Of a stretch of DNA of 64,000 bases, positions 8,719 to 18,460 are shown in pieces. Within the stretch, counting starts at the first letter, position 1; every line of letters begins with the position of its first letter. The DNA is from Trueperella sp. (GTDB taxonomy: Bacteria > Actinomycetota > Actinomycetes > Actinomycetales > Actinomycetaceae): the NCBI GenBank assembly GCA_030532125.1, contig JAUNLU010000001.1, positions 487,960 to 551,959 of the forward strand. Reading direction: 5' to 3'. The notes below the pieces were generated by a model. That model did not search any database, had not been told where the DNA came from, and saw only the letters and a program-made list of their open reading frames with translations. Position numbers and translations under genes: made by a program.

Positions 8719-11334
8719 ATGGACAAAATGACTACGAAATCTCAGGAGGCGCTCAGTGCGGCAATTGCCCTAGCCAATCAGGCGGGCAATCCCCAGCTGG
8801 AGCCAAGCCACCTGCTGGCTGCGTTGCTGGAGCAAGAGGGCGGAGTGGCCAATGCATTGCTTGATGCAGTTGGTGCAGACCGAGGTGCGCTCACCCAGCG
8901 GGTACAAGCGCAGCTAACTACGTTGCCGGGGGTGAGTGGCGAATCCGCCAGCCAGGTGCAGGCCTCGCGCAACCTCTCCACGGTACTGACCGACGCAGGC
9001 AAAGAAGCGACGGCGCTCGGGGATTCCTATATCTCCACTGAGCATTTGTTGATTGCCCTGGCAGGCAATAGCCATTCCGCTGGGGAGATTTTGCGCGCTG
9101 GTGGGGCAGGCCCAGAACAGTTGCGAGCGGCGCTGCCTAATGTGCGCGGCAACGCCAAAGTGGAATCGCCAGATCCAGAGGGCACCTACAATGCGCTGGA
9201 AAAATATGGTACTGATCTGACGGCGATGGCGCGCGAAGGCAAACTAGATCCGGTTATCGGCCGGGACGCCGAAATCCGCCGGGTAGTGCAAGTGCTATCG
9301 CGGCGCACCAAAAACAACCCAGTGCTAATTGGGGAGCCCGGCGTCGGCAAAACTGCGGTAGTGGAAGGGCTGGCGCAACGCGTAGTAGACGGCGATGTGC
9401 CCACTTCGCTGCGCGGTAAGCGGATAATTTCGCTCGATATTTCCGCGATGCTGGCAGGCGCAAAATACCGCGGCGAATTTGAAGAGCGCTTCAAGGCAGT
9501 GTTGGGCGAAATCAAAGCTGCTGCCGGCCAAGTGGTCACTTTTATTGATGAATTGCATACGGTGGTTGGCGCCGGTGCGGGCGGCGACGGCGCCATGGAC
9601 GCCGGGAATATGCTCAAGCCGATGTTGGCGCGCGGCGAGCTGCGGCTGGTGGGCGCCACCACTTTGGATGAATACCGGGAACATATCGAGAAGGACCCGG
9701 CGTTAGAGCGCCGCTTCCAACAGGTATATGTGGGAGAGCCGTCAGTGGAAGATACCGTGGCTATTTTGCGCGGTATTGCACCGAAGTACGAGGCACACCA
9801 CAAAGTGACTATTTCCGATGGCGCTTTAGTGGCGGCAGCTACGCTCTCGGACCGCTATATCACCGGGCGGCAGCTGCCGGATAAAGCGATTGACTTGGTA
9901 GATGAAGCAGCGTCGCGCCTGCGGATGGAGTTGGATTCCTCACCGGAGGAGATCGACGCACTGCAACGCCAGGTGGACCGGCTCAAGATGGAGCAGGCAT
10001 ATCTGACTGAAACTGAGGAGGATGACGCCGGTGCGGCAGACCGCCTAGAGCGCCTGGAGGCAGAGCTGGCGGATAAGTCAGAGGAATTGGCGAGCTTAAA
10101 TGCCCGGTGGGAAGCAGAAAAAGCGGGACGCAATAAAGTGGGCGATCTGCGAGTGCAGCTTGATGAACTGCGTACGCAGTTAGAGCGTGCCATTCGCGAA
10201 GGCCGCTATGAGGAAGCTGGGCGCATTCAAAACGGCGATATTCCGGCAGTTGAAGCCCAAATCGCGGCAAGTGAGGCGGCTGAAGTTGCAGCGCATGACG
10301 CCCAGGAAGCCCCGATGATTGGCGAGCGGGTAGACGCCGACGGCATTGCCGAAGTGGTGGCGGCCTGGACGGGAATCCCGGTGGGTCGGCTGCTGCAAGG
10401 GGAAACCGAAAAGCTACTCACTATGGAAGACCACATTGGCGAACGGCTGATTGGTCAAGAGCGGGCAGTGCGTTCGGTGGCAGATGCAGTGCGCCGGGCG
10501 CGGGCCGGTATTGCCGATCCCAATCGACCGACTGGATCGTTCCTATTCCTGGGGCCAACTGGGGTGGGGAAAACTGAACTAGCGAAATCGCTGGCAGATT
10601 TCCTATTTGACGACGAACGTGCCATGGTGCGGATTGATATGTCCGAATACGCGGAGAAGCATTCTGTGGCTCGTCTGATTGGGGCGCCGCCGGGATATGT
10701 GGGATACGAAGAAGGCGGTCAGCTAACGGAAGCAGTGCGGCGTCGTCCGTATGGGGTGGTGCTGCTGGATGAAGTAGAAAAAGCTCATCCGGAAGTTTTT
10801 GACATCCTATTGCAGGTGTTGGACGACGGGCGGCTCACTGACGGCCAGGGGCGCACGGTGGATTTCCGCAATACCATTCTGATTTTGACCTCGAATATCG
10901 GGTCGCAGTTCTTGACGGCGGCGGAGATGAGCCAGGCGGAGAAGAATAGCGCGGTGTTGGATGCAGTGCGGGCACATTTCAAGCCTGAGTTCTTGAACCG
11001 GCTGGATGACATCATCATTTTTGACCCGCTTACTGCGGAGCAGTTGGCCCAGATCGTGGAGCTGCAGATTGCGCAGCTAATGGCACGGTTGGCGGGTCGG
11101 CGGATCACGCTGCAGGTTTCGGCGGCGGCGAAAGAAGTGTTGGCGCAGGAAGGCTACGACCCAGCTTATGGGGCGCGGCCGTTACGCCGGCTGATTCAGC
11201 GGGAAATTGGTGACCAGTTGGCGCGGATGTTGTTGGCTGGGGAAATTGCAGACGGCGGCACGGTGGCGGTTGATGCGGCGGCGGATCTACCGGCGGAGCC
11301 AGAGTATCGGCTGGTGTTGCAGCCGATTAATTAA
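8719..11334 (+). CDS. clpB: Disaggregase ClpB
   Basis: 871 residues, the family's usual length. Two Clp N-terminal repeats come first, then AAA+ module 1 with Walker A GEPGVGKT at 205-212 and FIDELH Walker B, the long coiled-coil middle domain at about 410-530 that separates ClpB from ClpA and ClpC, and module 2 with Walker A GPTGVGKT at 612-619. The C-terminal domain ends near PLRRLIQ. No ClpP-docking loop is expected. With DnaK/DnaJ/GrpE it pulls proteins out of aggregates, so its place at the end of this operon makes sense. Ribosome site AAAGGAGA precedes the ATG. A terminator follows at 11406. Confidence 0.97.
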   Translation: MDKMTTKSQEALSAAIALANQAGNPQLEPSHLLAALLEQEGGVANALLDAVGADRGALTQRVQAQLTTLPGVSGESASQVQASRNLSTVLTDAGKEATALGDSYISTEHLLIALAGNSHSAGEILRAGGAGPEQLRAALPNVRGNAKVESPDPEGTYNALEKYGTDLTAMAREGKLDPVIGRDAEIRRVVQVLSRRTKNNPVLIGEPGVGKTAVVEGLAQRVVDGDVPTSLRGKRIISLDISAMLAGAKYRGEFEERFKAVLGEIKAAAGQVVTFIDELHTVVGAGAGGDGAMDAGNMLKPMLARGELRLVGATTLDEYREHIEKDPALERRFQQVYVGEPSVEDTVAILRGIAPKYEAHHKVTISDGALVAAATLSDRYITGRQLPDKAIDLVDEAASRLRMELDSSPEEIDALQRQVDRLKMEQAYLTETEEDDAGAADRLERLEAELADKSEELASLNARWEAEKAGRNKVGDLRVQLDELRTQLERAIREGRYEEAGRIQNGDIPAVEAQIAASEAAEVAAHDAQEAPMIGERVDADGIAEVVAAWTGIPVGRLLQGETEKLLTMEDHIGERLIGQERAVRSVADAVRRARAGIADPNRPTGSFLFLGPTGVGKTELAKSLADFLFDDERAMVRIDMSEYAEKHSVARLIGAPPGYVGYEEGGQLTEAVRRRPYGVVLLDEVEKAHPEVFDILLQVLDDGRLTDGQGRTVDFRNTILILTSNIGSQFLTAAEMSQAEKNSAVLDAVRAHFKPEFLNRLDDIIIFDPLTAEQLAQIVELQIAQLMARLAGRRITLQVSAAAKEVLAQEGYDPAYGARPLRRLIQREIGDQLARMLLAGEIADGGTVAVDAAADLPAEPEYRLVLQPIN

Positions 11335-11405
11335 CTGCTAGCCAATCGGTTAAGTGGCAGAGCTGCTAGTCAGAGGGAATAGCTAAATAGTTAGGCGCGG
11401 CTAAG

Positions 11406-11462
11406 CGGACACCCACCCAGCCAGGGACTTTAGTCCTGAGGCGTGGGGTGGGTGTCCGTTTT
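11406..11462 (+). terminator. Terminator after the heat-shock operon
   Basis: A perfect 13-bp stem (11406-11418 with 11446-11458) encloses a smaller hairpin around 11422-11438 and is followed by a run of T. It lies 71 bases after the clpB stop. Confidence 0.85.
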
Positions 11463-11597
11463 GGGTATCTGGTGTGAGTTGCTACTCAGGAAAGTCGCCA
11501 AATCCTCTAGTAAAATTAATAAAAATGTCAAAGAATAGTAATTATCTTTCTGGGGTTTGCCTAGAGATTTCCTTGACAATGAGGTGGAAGGATAAAA

Positions 11598-12419
11598 ATG
11601 AAAGTTCCTATTAAGGGAGCAGTCGTACTTATTACCGGTGGTGGTGGCGGTATTGGTCGGATGATGGCAATTGAATGTGCTAAGCGTGGGGCGAAGCACG
11701 TATTGCTGTGGGGACGCCGGCAACACAATATCGAAGAAACTGCTGAACTCGTGCGCCAAGCTGGCGGTAGTGCTGACTTCTTCGTAGCCGATGTATCGGA
11801 TAATGACGCCGTCGAAGCTGCCGGCGCCGCAGTACTGGAGAAGTACGGTCGGGTCGATATTCTGATCAACAACGCCGGAGTAGTGAGCGGTAAGCCATTC
11901 CTGGAGCAGACCGATGAGAAGGTCAAGCAACTGTTCGAAATTAACGTACTGTCGCTGTACCGCGTGACGCGGCAATTCCTGGGTGGAATGGTGGAGCGCG
12001 ACCGCGGTGCAGTGGTCACGGTCGCTTCGGCCGCTGGCCTGATTGGGGTACCGCGGCAGACCGACTACTCGGCGTCGAAGTTCGCTGCTTCGGGCTTCGC
12101 AGAATCGCTGCGGGCAGAGCTGCGCCACCAGGGTTCAAATGTGGTTTCGCTGCTGGTGCAGCCGTTCTACATTGACACCGGCATGTTCGAGGGGGTCAAG
12201 ACGCGGTTCCCGCTGATCCTTCCGATCTTGAAGCCAGAAGACGTCACGATGAAGACGCTGGACGCGATCGAAGCTGGCCGCTACAACCTAGTGATGCCGC
12301 CGTTTGCGTACACGGTTAAGCTGCTGAAGATACTGCCGGCACCGATTATGGATGCGCTGGCGGACTTCTTTGGCGTCACCTCGTCGATGGACGAATTCGT
12401 GGGGCACCAAAAGAAGTAA
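11598..12419 (+). CDS. Short-chain dehydrogenase/reductase
   Basis: 273 residues, classical SDR fold. The NAD(P)-binding glycine motif GGGGGIGRM is near the N-terminus, NNAG is in the middle, and the catalytic pair is Tyr157 and Lys161 in YSASK, preceded by a catalytic Ser in ASAAG. The C-terminal part is hydrophobic and extended, as in SDRs acting on lipids or retinol-like substrates. Substrate unknown. GGAAGGAT precedes the ATG. Transcribed alone, with a strong terminator at 12461. Confidence 0.88.
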   Translation: MKVPIKGAVVLITGGGGGIGRMMAIECAKRGAKHVLLWGRRQHNIEETAELVRQAGGSADFFVADVSDNDAVEAAGAAVLEKYGRVDILINNAGVVSGKPFLEQTDEKVKQLFEINVLSLYRVTRQFLGGMVERDRGAVVTVASAAGLIGVPRQTDYSASKFAASGFAESLRAELRHQGSNVVSLLVQPFYIDTGMFEGVKTRFPLILPILKPEDVTMKTLDAIEAGRYNLVMPPFAYTVKLLKILPAPIMDALADFFGVTSSMDEFVGHQKK

Positions 12420-12460
12420 CACCTAACTAAAAAGAAAAGTAAAAATAAATAGCACGACTC

Positions 12461-12496
12461 CGGGGCGGTAGCGATTATTTCGCTACCGCCCCGTTT
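12461..12496 (+). terminator. Terminator after SDR gene
   Basis: A 14-bp perfect stem (12461-12474 with 12480-12493), 5-base loop, followed by TTTAAG. It closes the monocistronic SDR gene. Confidence 0.85.
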
Positions 12497-12509
12497 AAGT
12501 TTTAGGCAT

Positions 12510-12524
12510 GTCCAACAGTTGGAC
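12510..12524. promoter_or_regulatory. Operator-like palindrome upstream of permease gene
   Basis: GTCCAAC-A-GTTGGAC is a perfect 7+1+7 inverted repeat 41 bases before the permease start and 28 bases before its apparent TATGGT -10 box. The position, in the -35 region, fits an operator. The regulator is unknown. Confidence 0.5.
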
Positions 12525-12552
12525 GGCGGAATTAGTGGGTAGCACCGGGGGT

Positions 12553-12558
12553 TATGGT
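12553..12558 (+). promoter_or_regulatory. TATGGT -10 box, seven bases before permease ATG
   Basis: The box is followed by seven bases and then the ATG at 12566, and no ribosome site is visible. This suggests a leaderless transcript. Confidence 0.5.
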
Positions 12559-12565
12559 TTAGCTC

Positions 12566-14002
12566 ATGCAAGATAACAAGGCAGAGCATACACAGCTATC
12601 GCGCCGGCTAACGAGCGCACAAGTATCTATGATTGGGCTCTCTGGAGCCCTGGGAACGGGTCTCTTTTTGGGGTCCGGGTCGGTAATTAACCTAGCTGGT
12701 CCAGCTACCGTCGTCGCTTATGCTCTCGCCGGGCTACTCGCACTGGCTATTGTGTGGGCGCTGGCAGAAATGGTGGTAATCCACCCAGTCGCTGGCGGTC
12801 ACGGGGCAGTGGCCGCTTCCTATTTAGGCAGTGGCGGTGGATATGTGACGCGGTGGAACTTCGCCATCACTATGTTGATTGCAGTGGGGGCGGAAGTGAC
12901 CGCCACTGCCACCTACATCCAATTCTGGTTCCCACAGATCCCGCTCGCCGTTGGCACAGTGTTCTGTTCACTCATAATCGTGGGGTTGAACCTATTCTCC
13001 GTACACCTCTACGGCTCAGCCGAGTACTGGTTCTCCATGATAAAAGTGGTGGCGATTATTTCCTTTATCTTGCTGGGTATCGCGTTAATCGTGGGTATGG
13101 TTCCCGGGGTGGACGCAATCGGCACCGGTAATCTCACCGACCACGGCGGTTTTGCGCCGATGGGAATCGGCGGCATTTTAGCGGCCTCCTGTATGGCAGT
13201 TTTTTCTTTCGGTGGTATCGAAAATGTTTCAGTGGGAGCAGCCGAATCCGAACACCCAGAACGCGATGTGCCGCGAGCAGCACATGCGATGATCTGGCGC
13301 CTGCTGGTCTTCTACGTCCTCGCCATCTTGGTAGTGCTCGCGCTACAGCCGTGGAAAGAGACGGCGGCTTCTGGCGGCACAGTAACTGAATCGCCATTCG
13401 TGCGCGCCTTAGATCTATCTGGGGTGCCCGGCGCGGCGCACATTATGAACTTGGTGTTGATCGTGGCCGCGCTCTCGGCAGCAAATGGCTGCCTCTACGC
13501 CTCGACCCGGATGATTCACTCATTGGCCCAGGACGGGCAAGCACCTGCATTTGCCGCCCGCACCACATTGCGCGGCAACCCGCGGGGCGCAGTATTAATT
13601 GCCACCATTGGCATGGTTATTGCAGCCATCTTGGCAATGGTCAGCCCCGGTCAAGCCTTCATGTGGCTATATGGTGCAGCCACGGTAGGAATTCTAGTTA
13701 CTTGGGTAATGACGATGGCTACCCACCTGGCGTTCCGGCGGAAGCGCGCTGCGGCCGGGCTACCCAAACCGGAACGTCGGCTCTGGGGTGCGCCGGTGGT
13801 GAATGTGCTGGTGATCGTGGCTTCGGTGGCAATCTTCATCGGTTTGTACTGGCTGATGCCGATTGTCTGGTATGCCGGCATTCCCTATATTGTGTTGCTA
13901 GTGGGCAGCTACTTCGTACTGGTCAAAGTGCGCGGAGTTAAACCGCATACAGATTTGCTAGCCGCCGAACTGGAACAACGGAAAGTGGCCGAACAGGTAT
14001 AG
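12566..14002 (+). CDS. APC-family amino-acid permease
   Basis: 478 residues with about 12 hydrophobic segments. The first helix carries the family's GLSGALGTGLFLGSG motif (the GxGxG substrate loop), typical of the AAT group that imports amino acids by proton symport. The conserved FSFGGIENV stretch follows in the sixth helix region. The polar tail is short. The exact substrate (Lys, GABA, Pro and others are possible in this group) cannot be read. No Shine-Dalgarno sequence is visible. A palindrome upstream may bind a regulator. It converges on ino1 with a shared terminator. Confidence 0.88.
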   Translation: MQDNKAEHTQLSRRLTSAQVSMIGLSGALGTGLFLGSGSVINLAGPATVVAYALAGLLALAIVWALAEMVVIHPVAGGHGAVAASYLGSGGGYVTRWNFAITMLIAVGAEVTATATYIQFWFPQIPLAVGTVFCSLIIVGLNLFSVHLYGSAEYWFSMIKVVAIISFILLGIALIVGMVPGVDAIGTGNLTDHGGFAPMGIGGILAASCMAVFSFGGIENVSVGAAESEHPERDVPRAAHAMIWRLLVFYVLAILVVLALQPWKETAASGGTVTESPFVRALDLSGVPGAAHIMNLVLIVAALSAANGCLYASTRMIHSLAQDGQAPAFAARTTLRGNPRGAVLIATIGMVIAAILAMVSPGQAFMWLYGAATVGILVTWVMTMATHLAFRRKRAAAGLPKPERRLWGAPVVNVLVIVASVAIFIGLYWLMPIVWYAGIPYIVLLVGSYFVLVKVRGVKPHTDLLAAELEQRKVAEQV

Positions 14003-14026
14003 CACTAACGCAAGCAGCTACAAAAC

Positions 14027-14063
14027 ACTGGTGGGGCGTAGTTACCAACTACGCCCCACCAGT
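14027..14063. terminator. Bidirectional terminator between permease and ino1
   Basis: A perfect 17-bp inverted repeat (14027-14043 with 14047-14063), 3-base loop, followed by TTT on the plus strand. It lies between two convergent genes. Confidence 0.85.
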
Positions 14064-14102
14064 TTGATTAGGAATCAGTGCTAACGGAGTTAGCTCGCCC
14101 GC

Positions 14103-15182
14103 TTATCGCTCCACATCTCCGGTGATGAAATCTTCTACCGATTGGCGTGCGATATTATCTGGCCGCTGCTCCATCGGCGACTTCATGAAGTAGCTGGAGG
14201 GGCTGAGTAGCGGACCGCCAATGCCGCGATCCAGCGCGATCTTTGCGGCGCGCAGCGCGTCAATCACGATCCCGGCCGAGTTCGGAGCGTCCCAGACCTG
14301 CAGTTTGTACTCAATGCTGAGCGGCACTTCGCCAAATGCCCGGCCTTCCACCCGCACGAACGCCCACTTGCGGTCATCGAGCCATTCCACGTAGTCCGAC
14401 GGGCCAATGTGAATATCCCGTGGCTCCAAATGGCCGCGCATATTAGAAGTTACCGCCTGAGTCTTGGAGATCTTCTTCGACTCCAACCGGTTGCGCTGCA
14501 ACATGTTCTTAAAGTCCATATTGCCGCCCACATTCAGCTGGTAGGTGCGGTCAACTACGATGCCGCGCTCTTCCATCAGCCGCACCAAATCACGGTGGGT
14601 AATAGTTGCGCCCACCTGGGACTTGATATCGTCGCCAACGATCGGCACCCCGGCGTCTTCAAACTTCTTTGCCCACTCCGGGTCAGAACCGATGAACACC
14701 GGCAAGCAGTTCACGAAAGCCACGCCGGCGTCCAGTGCACACTGTGCGTAGTACTTATCGGCTTCTTCCGAACCCACTGGCAGATAAGAGATAAGAACAT
14801 CTACCTGCTTTTCTTTCAGTGCCGCCACCACATCAATTGGTTCGGCATCTGATTCGGTAATGGTTTCTCGGTAGTAATCGCCGAGGCCATCTAGCGTGTG
14901 GCCACGTTGCACCGGAACGTTCAGGTTCGGGATATCTGCAATTTTGATCGTGCAGTTCGGGGCGGTAACGAGAGCCTCGGAAAGATCTTTGCCAACTTTA
15001 TTGGAATCAACATCGAGCGCAAACACAAATTCGATGTCATTAATGTGGTAACCGCCGAAATTGACGTGCATCAAGCCCGGCACGCTTTCGGATGGGTCAG
15101 TGTCACGATAGTATTCCACGCCTTGTACCAGGGACGAGGCGCAGTTACCTGCGCCAATAATTCCCACGCGGATTTTGCCCAT
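14103..15182 (-). CDS. ino1: Inositol-3-phosphate synthase
   Basis: 359 residues, the usual size of the actinobacterial enzyme. It has the NAD-binding [15 protein letters not shown] near the N-terminus (shown here in part), and the NVGGN and SYFMKSP segments typical of bacterial myo-inositol-phosphate synthases. It converts glucose 6-phosphate to inositol 3-phosphate, feeding phosphatidylinositol and mycothiol; a mycothiol-synthase-like gene is at 39918. The start at 15182 is chosen because AAAGGAGT directly precedes it; a longer reading frame to 15233 lacks a ribosome site and would add a non-conserved leader. The upstream region has two GACACAC direct repeats around 15272-15296. Confidence 0.96.
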   Translation of the reverse strand: MGKIRVGIIGAGNCASSLVQGVEYYRDTDPSESVPGLMHVNFGGYHINDIEFVFALDVDSNKVGKDLSEALVTAPNCTIKIADIPNLNVPVQRGHTLDGLGDYYRETITESDAEPIDVVAALKEKQVDVLISYLPVGSEEADKYYAQCALDAGVAFVNCLPVFIGSDPEWAKKFEDAGVPIVGDDIKSQVGATITHRDLVRLMEERGIVVDRTYQLNVGGNMDFKNMLQRNRLESKKISKTQAVTSNMRGHLEPRDIHIGPSDYVEWLDDRKWAFVRVEGRAFGEVPLSIEYKLQVWDAPNSAGIVIDALRAAKIALDRGIGGPLLSPSSYFMKSPMEQRPDNIARQSVEDFITGDVER

Positions 15183-15379
15183 GATTACTCCTTTGCGGCG
15201 CAGCATGTGCGCCATATTCAAATGTAAGGACATTTCATATTTTCTGTTTTTCGGATGTAACGCAAGTCTCGGCGTGTGTCACCGGGTGTGTGTCGAAAAT
15301 AAACGGCTAAATTGCCTGGTAAATACGCTATCCGCAATAGAGTTGGTAAGAATTCTCGCAAATATGCCACAGTAGAAAT

Positions 15380-16183
15380 ATGGAATTTTCTGCACTACCC
15401 GCTGACACTTTTGGTTTTCCCCATGCCTATGTAGTGCTCACTGCGCAAAATCCGGTGTGCTTCTACGGTGATCTCGATCGGGTTTTTCCACTAGCCTCCG
15501 TAACTAAACCAATTGCGGCCTGGGCGGTGTTAGTGGCAGTTGCGCAAGGCAAGCTCACTTTGGACGACGCCGCCGGTCCCGCGGGTGCTACCGTCCGGCA
15601 TTTACTCTCCCACGCCGCCGGGCTGCCGTACACTGCTGGCGAGCCGATAAACCACCCCGGGGAGCGGCGCGGCTACAGTAACTACGGCTTCGACTTAGTA
15701 GCAGATATACTCGCTGAGCGTACCGGGATGAGCGCCCCAGAGTGGATCAAACAAACAGTGGCGCAGCCGCTCGGTATGGATACCTTGGAGATTTCTGGAT
15801 CCATCGCCCACACTGGGCAGGCCAGCGCTGATTGTTTAGCGCTTTTTGCTGCCGAAGTATTAAACCCCACGCTAATCCCCGCCGAGCTGGCCGAAGAGGC
15901 ACTCAGTCCAGTATTCCCCGGGCTGCCTGGAGTATTACCGGGCTACGGGCCGCAGTCGGATAACTTGTGGGGCTTAGGCTTTGAAATACGCGGCCACAAA
16001 TCTCCGCACTGGTTAGGGGAGGATTTCCCGCCTGAAACCGCCGGGCACTTCGGCCAATCTGGCTCCTTTATCTGGATAGATCGGCAGGCGCAGAAAGCTG
16101 GCGTATTCCTGGGAGCTGAGCCATTTGGCACTCAGCATCGCGAAATCTGGCCAGCGCTAACTAACCAAATGCGCGCGCTCTAG
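15380..16183 (+). CDS. Serine hydrolase, beta-lactamase/DD-peptidase-like (class C)
   Basis: 267 residues, short for the family. The nucleophile motif is SVTK (near residue 41), the second motif is YSN (in GYSNYGFD, about residue 99), and an HFGQSG segment near residue 225 takes the place of the KTG-type box. It has the LLSHAAGLP signature of the class C/esterase EstB branch. No signal peptide is seen, so it is probably cytoplasmic or exported by another route. An esterase or D-peptide hydrolase is more likely than a true beta-lactamase. The ATG lacks a ribosome site; a CACAGT box lies six bases upstream. Confidence 0.82.
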   Translation: MEFSALPADTFGFPHAYVVLTAQNPVCFYGDLDRVFPLASVTKPIAAWAVLVAVAQGKLTLDDAAGPAGATVRHLLSHAAGLPYTAGEPINHPGERRGYSNYGFDLVADILAERTGMSAPEWIKQTVAQPLGMDTLEISGSIAHTGQASADCLALFAAEVLNPTLIPAELAEEALSPVFPGLPGVLPGYGPQSDNLWGLGFEIRGHKSPHWLGEDFPPETAGHFGQSGSFIWIDRQAQKAGVFLGAEPFGTQHREIWPALTNQMRAL

Positions 16184-16203
16184 CACGTGCGCGCACGCTA
16201 GCC

Positions 16204-17013
16204 TCAATCCGCGAAATCCACGATTACCGGCACATGATCTGAAGCGCCCTTACCTTTGCGTTCGTCTCGGTCAATCTCCGCGCCTACTACGCGCGCCGCC
16301 AATGCCGGTGAAGCATACGCAAAATCAATGCGCATCCCCTCATTGCGTGGAAAACGCAGCTGCTGATAATCCCAGAACGTGTAGTTCGTGGCATGTTCCC
16401 GGGTAGTCTCCACCAGCCCGATGTCAGCAAAGGCAGCAAAGGCAGCCCGTTCGGCGTCGGAAAGATATAGCCCATCTGTGGCAGTGGGATCCCAGATATC
16501 GGCGTCGGTAGGAATTACGTTCCAGTCGCCCACTAGCGCCAGCTGCACCTGCGGATCAGCAGATAACCGGCTAGCGGCGTAGTCCCGCAGCGCCCGCAAA
16601 AATTCCAGCTTGTAGTGATAGTGCGCGTCGCCTACGGCGCGCCCATTGGGTATGTACAGACTCCACAGTTCGACGCCAGCCACCACTGCCCCCAGTGCGC
16701 GTGGCTCTAAAGCGCCATTGCGGAATAGTTGCCCAGTTTCTGGTTCGCCCTTTTCAAAACCTGGCTGGCCGGGAAAGCTGGTCTGCACGGCGTCGAGCCC
16801 CACCCGGGACACTATCGCCACCCCATTCCACTGATTCAGCCCGGCCGCCGCCACCTGGTATCCGGCTTCCTCAAATGGAGCAGTCGGAAATTGTTCTGGT
16901 TTGCATTTGGTTTCCTGTAAGGCCAGTACGTCTAGATCGTGGCGCTGCAGTACGCCCAGAGCCCGATCCGTGCGGGCGCGAATTGAATTGATATTCCAAG
17001 TTGCCAGCTTCAT
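16204..17013 (-). CDS. xth: Exodeoxyribonuclease III (AP endonuclease)
   Basis: 269 residues, complete for the exonuclease III family. It starts with WNINSIRAR, carries LQETKC (metal-binding Glu), the GDWNVIPTDADIWDP active-site block, and ends with SDHVPVIVDF containing the catalytic His. It repairs abasic sites and 3' blocks. There is no ribosome site; TAGAAT ends exactly six bases before the ATG, so the mRNA is probably leaderless. It is divergent from the SDR gene at 17056, with only 42 bases between the two start codons. Confidence 0.94.
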   Translation of the reverse strand: MKLATWNINSIRARTDRALGVLQRHDLDVLALQETKCKPEQFPTAPFEEAGYQVAAAGLNQWNGVAIVSRVGLDAVQTSFPGQPGFEKGEPETGQLFRNGALEPRALGAVVAGVELWSLYIPNGRAVGDAHYHYKLEFLRALRDYAASRLSADPQVQLALVGDWNVIPTDADIWDPTATDGLYLSDAERAAFAAFADIGLVETTREHATNYTFWDYQQLRFPRNEGMRIDFAYASPALAARVVGAEIDRDERKGKGASDHVPVIVDFAD

Positions 17014-17019
17014 ACCCCT

Positions 17020-17025
17020 ATTCTA
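17020..17025 (-). promoter_or_regulatory. Leaderless -10 box of xth (TAGAAT-N6-ATG)
   Basis: Read on the minus strand, TAGAAT is followed by six bases and the xth ATG. No Shine-Dalgarno sequence is present. Confidence 0.7.
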
Positions 17026-17043
17026 GTTGGTTAACCGATGCAC

Positions 17044-17049
17044 TAGACT
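17044..17049 (+). promoter_or_regulatory. Leaderless -10 box of SDR gene (TAGACT-N6-ATG)
   Basis: TAGACT is followed by six bases and the ATG at 17056. It is back to back with the xth promoter. Confidence 0.7.
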
Positions 17050-17055
17050 GTGCCC

Positions 17056-17820
17056 ATGGCACGTGCATTGATTACCGGCGCCAGCGCCGGCATAGGTAAA
17101 GAATTCGCTTGGCAACTAGCTCGCCGCGGTGAGGACCTCGTATTAGTAGCCCGCAACCAGCAGCGACTCGAAGAACTCGCAGCAGAAATAACTGCAAAAA
17201 CCCAGGTAGACGTGGAAGTTCTGCCAGCTGACTTGACTGACCTGGATGACTGCTACCAGGTGGCTGAACGGCTGCGTGCCTCCGAAAAACCAGTTACGAC
17301 TTTGGTAAACAACGCCGGTTTTGGGCCGGGGCAGAAATTCATCGGCGGCGATCTGCAGCGCGAACTTGACGGCCTGCACCTGATGGTGCGCTCGATTATG
17401 GTGCTCAGTCACGCTGCTGGCGAAACTATGCGGGCGCGGCGCGCCGGCACCATTATCAATATGTCCTCCATGACTGCGCTGACGGCACAGAGTACCTACT
17501 CGGCACATAAAGCGTGGGTACGCACTTTCTCCGAAGGTTTAGCTGCCCAGCTCAATAAAGACGGCGTAACTGTCACGGCGGTCTCCCCGGGCTTGACGCG
17601 CACCGAATTCCACGAACGGGCCCAGGTAGATGCCAGCGTCTTCCCGGCATTGGCGTTCTTGAAACCCAAGCAGGTAGTGCGCGAAGCGCTAGCTGCAGCG
17701 GACAAGGGCAGAGTTTTGGTGACGCCGTCGATCCGCTACAAGATTGTAGTGGGGGCGCTGCGGCTTACCCCGCGCAGTTTAGTGCGCAAGTTCGCTGGTC
17801 CGGATCTATCCGGTTACTAG
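17056..17820 (+). CDS. Short-chain dehydrogenase/reductase
   Basis: 254 residues. It has TGASAGIGKEFA at the N-terminus for NADP binding, NNAGFG in the middle, and catalytic Tyr148 and Lys152 in YSAHK, with Ser in NMSSM. It resembles the YqjQ/DltE-like SDR group, whose substrates are mostly unknown. The ATG at 17056 is preferred over a GTG at 17050 because the latter directly abuts the TAGACT box. It is not closely related to the SDR at 11598, whose coenzyme loop and C-terminus differ. Confidence 0.86.
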   Translation: MARALITGASAGIGKEFAWQLARRGEDLVLVARNQQRLEELAAEITAKTQVDVEVLPADLTDLDDCYQVAERLRASEKPVTTLVNNAGFGPGQKFIGGDLQRELDGLHLMVRSIMVLSHAAGETMRARRAGTIINMSSMTALTAQSTYSAHKAWVRTFSEGLAAQLNKDGVTVTAVSPGLTRTEFHERAQVDASVFPALAFLKPKQVVREALAAADKGRVLVTPSIRYKIVVGALRLTPRSLVRKFAGPDLSGY

Positions 17821-17872
17821 AATGCCGCATTTGCCTGGCTGCCGGAATTGCCCGGCCGCTCGGCAGAGCCGC

Positions 17873-17878
17873 TAAACT
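17873..17878 (+). promoter_or_regulatory. Leaderless -10 box of pyrE (TAAACT-N6-GTG)
   Basis: TAAACT is followed by six bases and the GTG start at 17885. A weak TTGCCC lies 19 bases upstream of the box. No ribosome site is present. Confidence 0.65.
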
Positions 17879-17884
17879 GGGGGT

Positions 17885-18460
17885 GTGATTACGAATGACA
17901 CCCCTAAAGCCCGCTTGGCCGAATTAGTAAGTGAGCTGTCCGTAGCGCGCGGTGAATTTACCCTCGCTTCTGGGCTCAAATCCAGCTACTACGTGGATAT
18001 GCGCCGCTCTACTTTGCATCACGAAGCTGGCCCACTGATCGGGCATGTAATGCTTGACCTGCTAGAAGATTCTGGATTCTCGCCGGAAGATATCGACGCA
18101 GTAGGTGGGCTCACTATGGGAGCCGATCCGGTGGCAACCGCAATTATGCATGCGGCGGCCTCGCGTGGATTGGGGATCGACGCGTTCGTAGTGCGCAAAG
18201 CCGCCAAAGACCACGGCATGAAACGGCAGATCGAAGGCCCGGATATTGCGGAGCGCAACGTGGTTATTTTGGAAGACACCTCCACCACGGGAGGGTCCCC
18301 GCTTCAAGCAATGGAAGCGGTGCGCGCTGCCGGAGCCCAGGTATTGGCGGTGGCAGTGGTGGTGGACCGGGATACCGGCGCTCGCGAGCGTATCGAAGCC
18401 GCCGGGGTACCGTATTTAGCTGCCTTGAGCTTGGCAGATCTCGGTTTAGCAAATGACTGA
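17885..18460 (+). CDS. pyrE: Orotate phosphoribosyltransferase
   Basis: 191 residues. The PRPP-binding motif VVILEDTSTTGGSP is intact near residue 120, preceded by the GGLTMGADP loop and the FVVRKAAKDHG flexible loop with catalytic Lys residues. It makes orotidine 5'-phosphate in pyrimidine synthesis. The start is GTG. Its stop overlaps the start of the methyltransferase gene (ATGACTGA), so the two are translationally coupled. No other pyr gene is nearby. Confidence 0.95.
   Translation: MITNDTPKARLAELVSELSVARGEFTLASGLKSSYYVDMRRSTLHHEAGPLIGHVMLDLLEDSGFSPEDIDAVGGLTMGADPVATAIMHAAASRGLGIDAFVVRKAAKDHGMKRQIEGPDIAERNVVILEDTSTTGGSPLQAMEAVRAAGAQVLAVAVVVDRDTGARERIEAAGVPYLAALSLADLGLAND

Noticed and set aside
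12561-12589. A Shine-Dalgarno site for the permease gene
   Set aside because: The bases before the ATG lack a purine run; the TATGGT box is a better explanation of the start.
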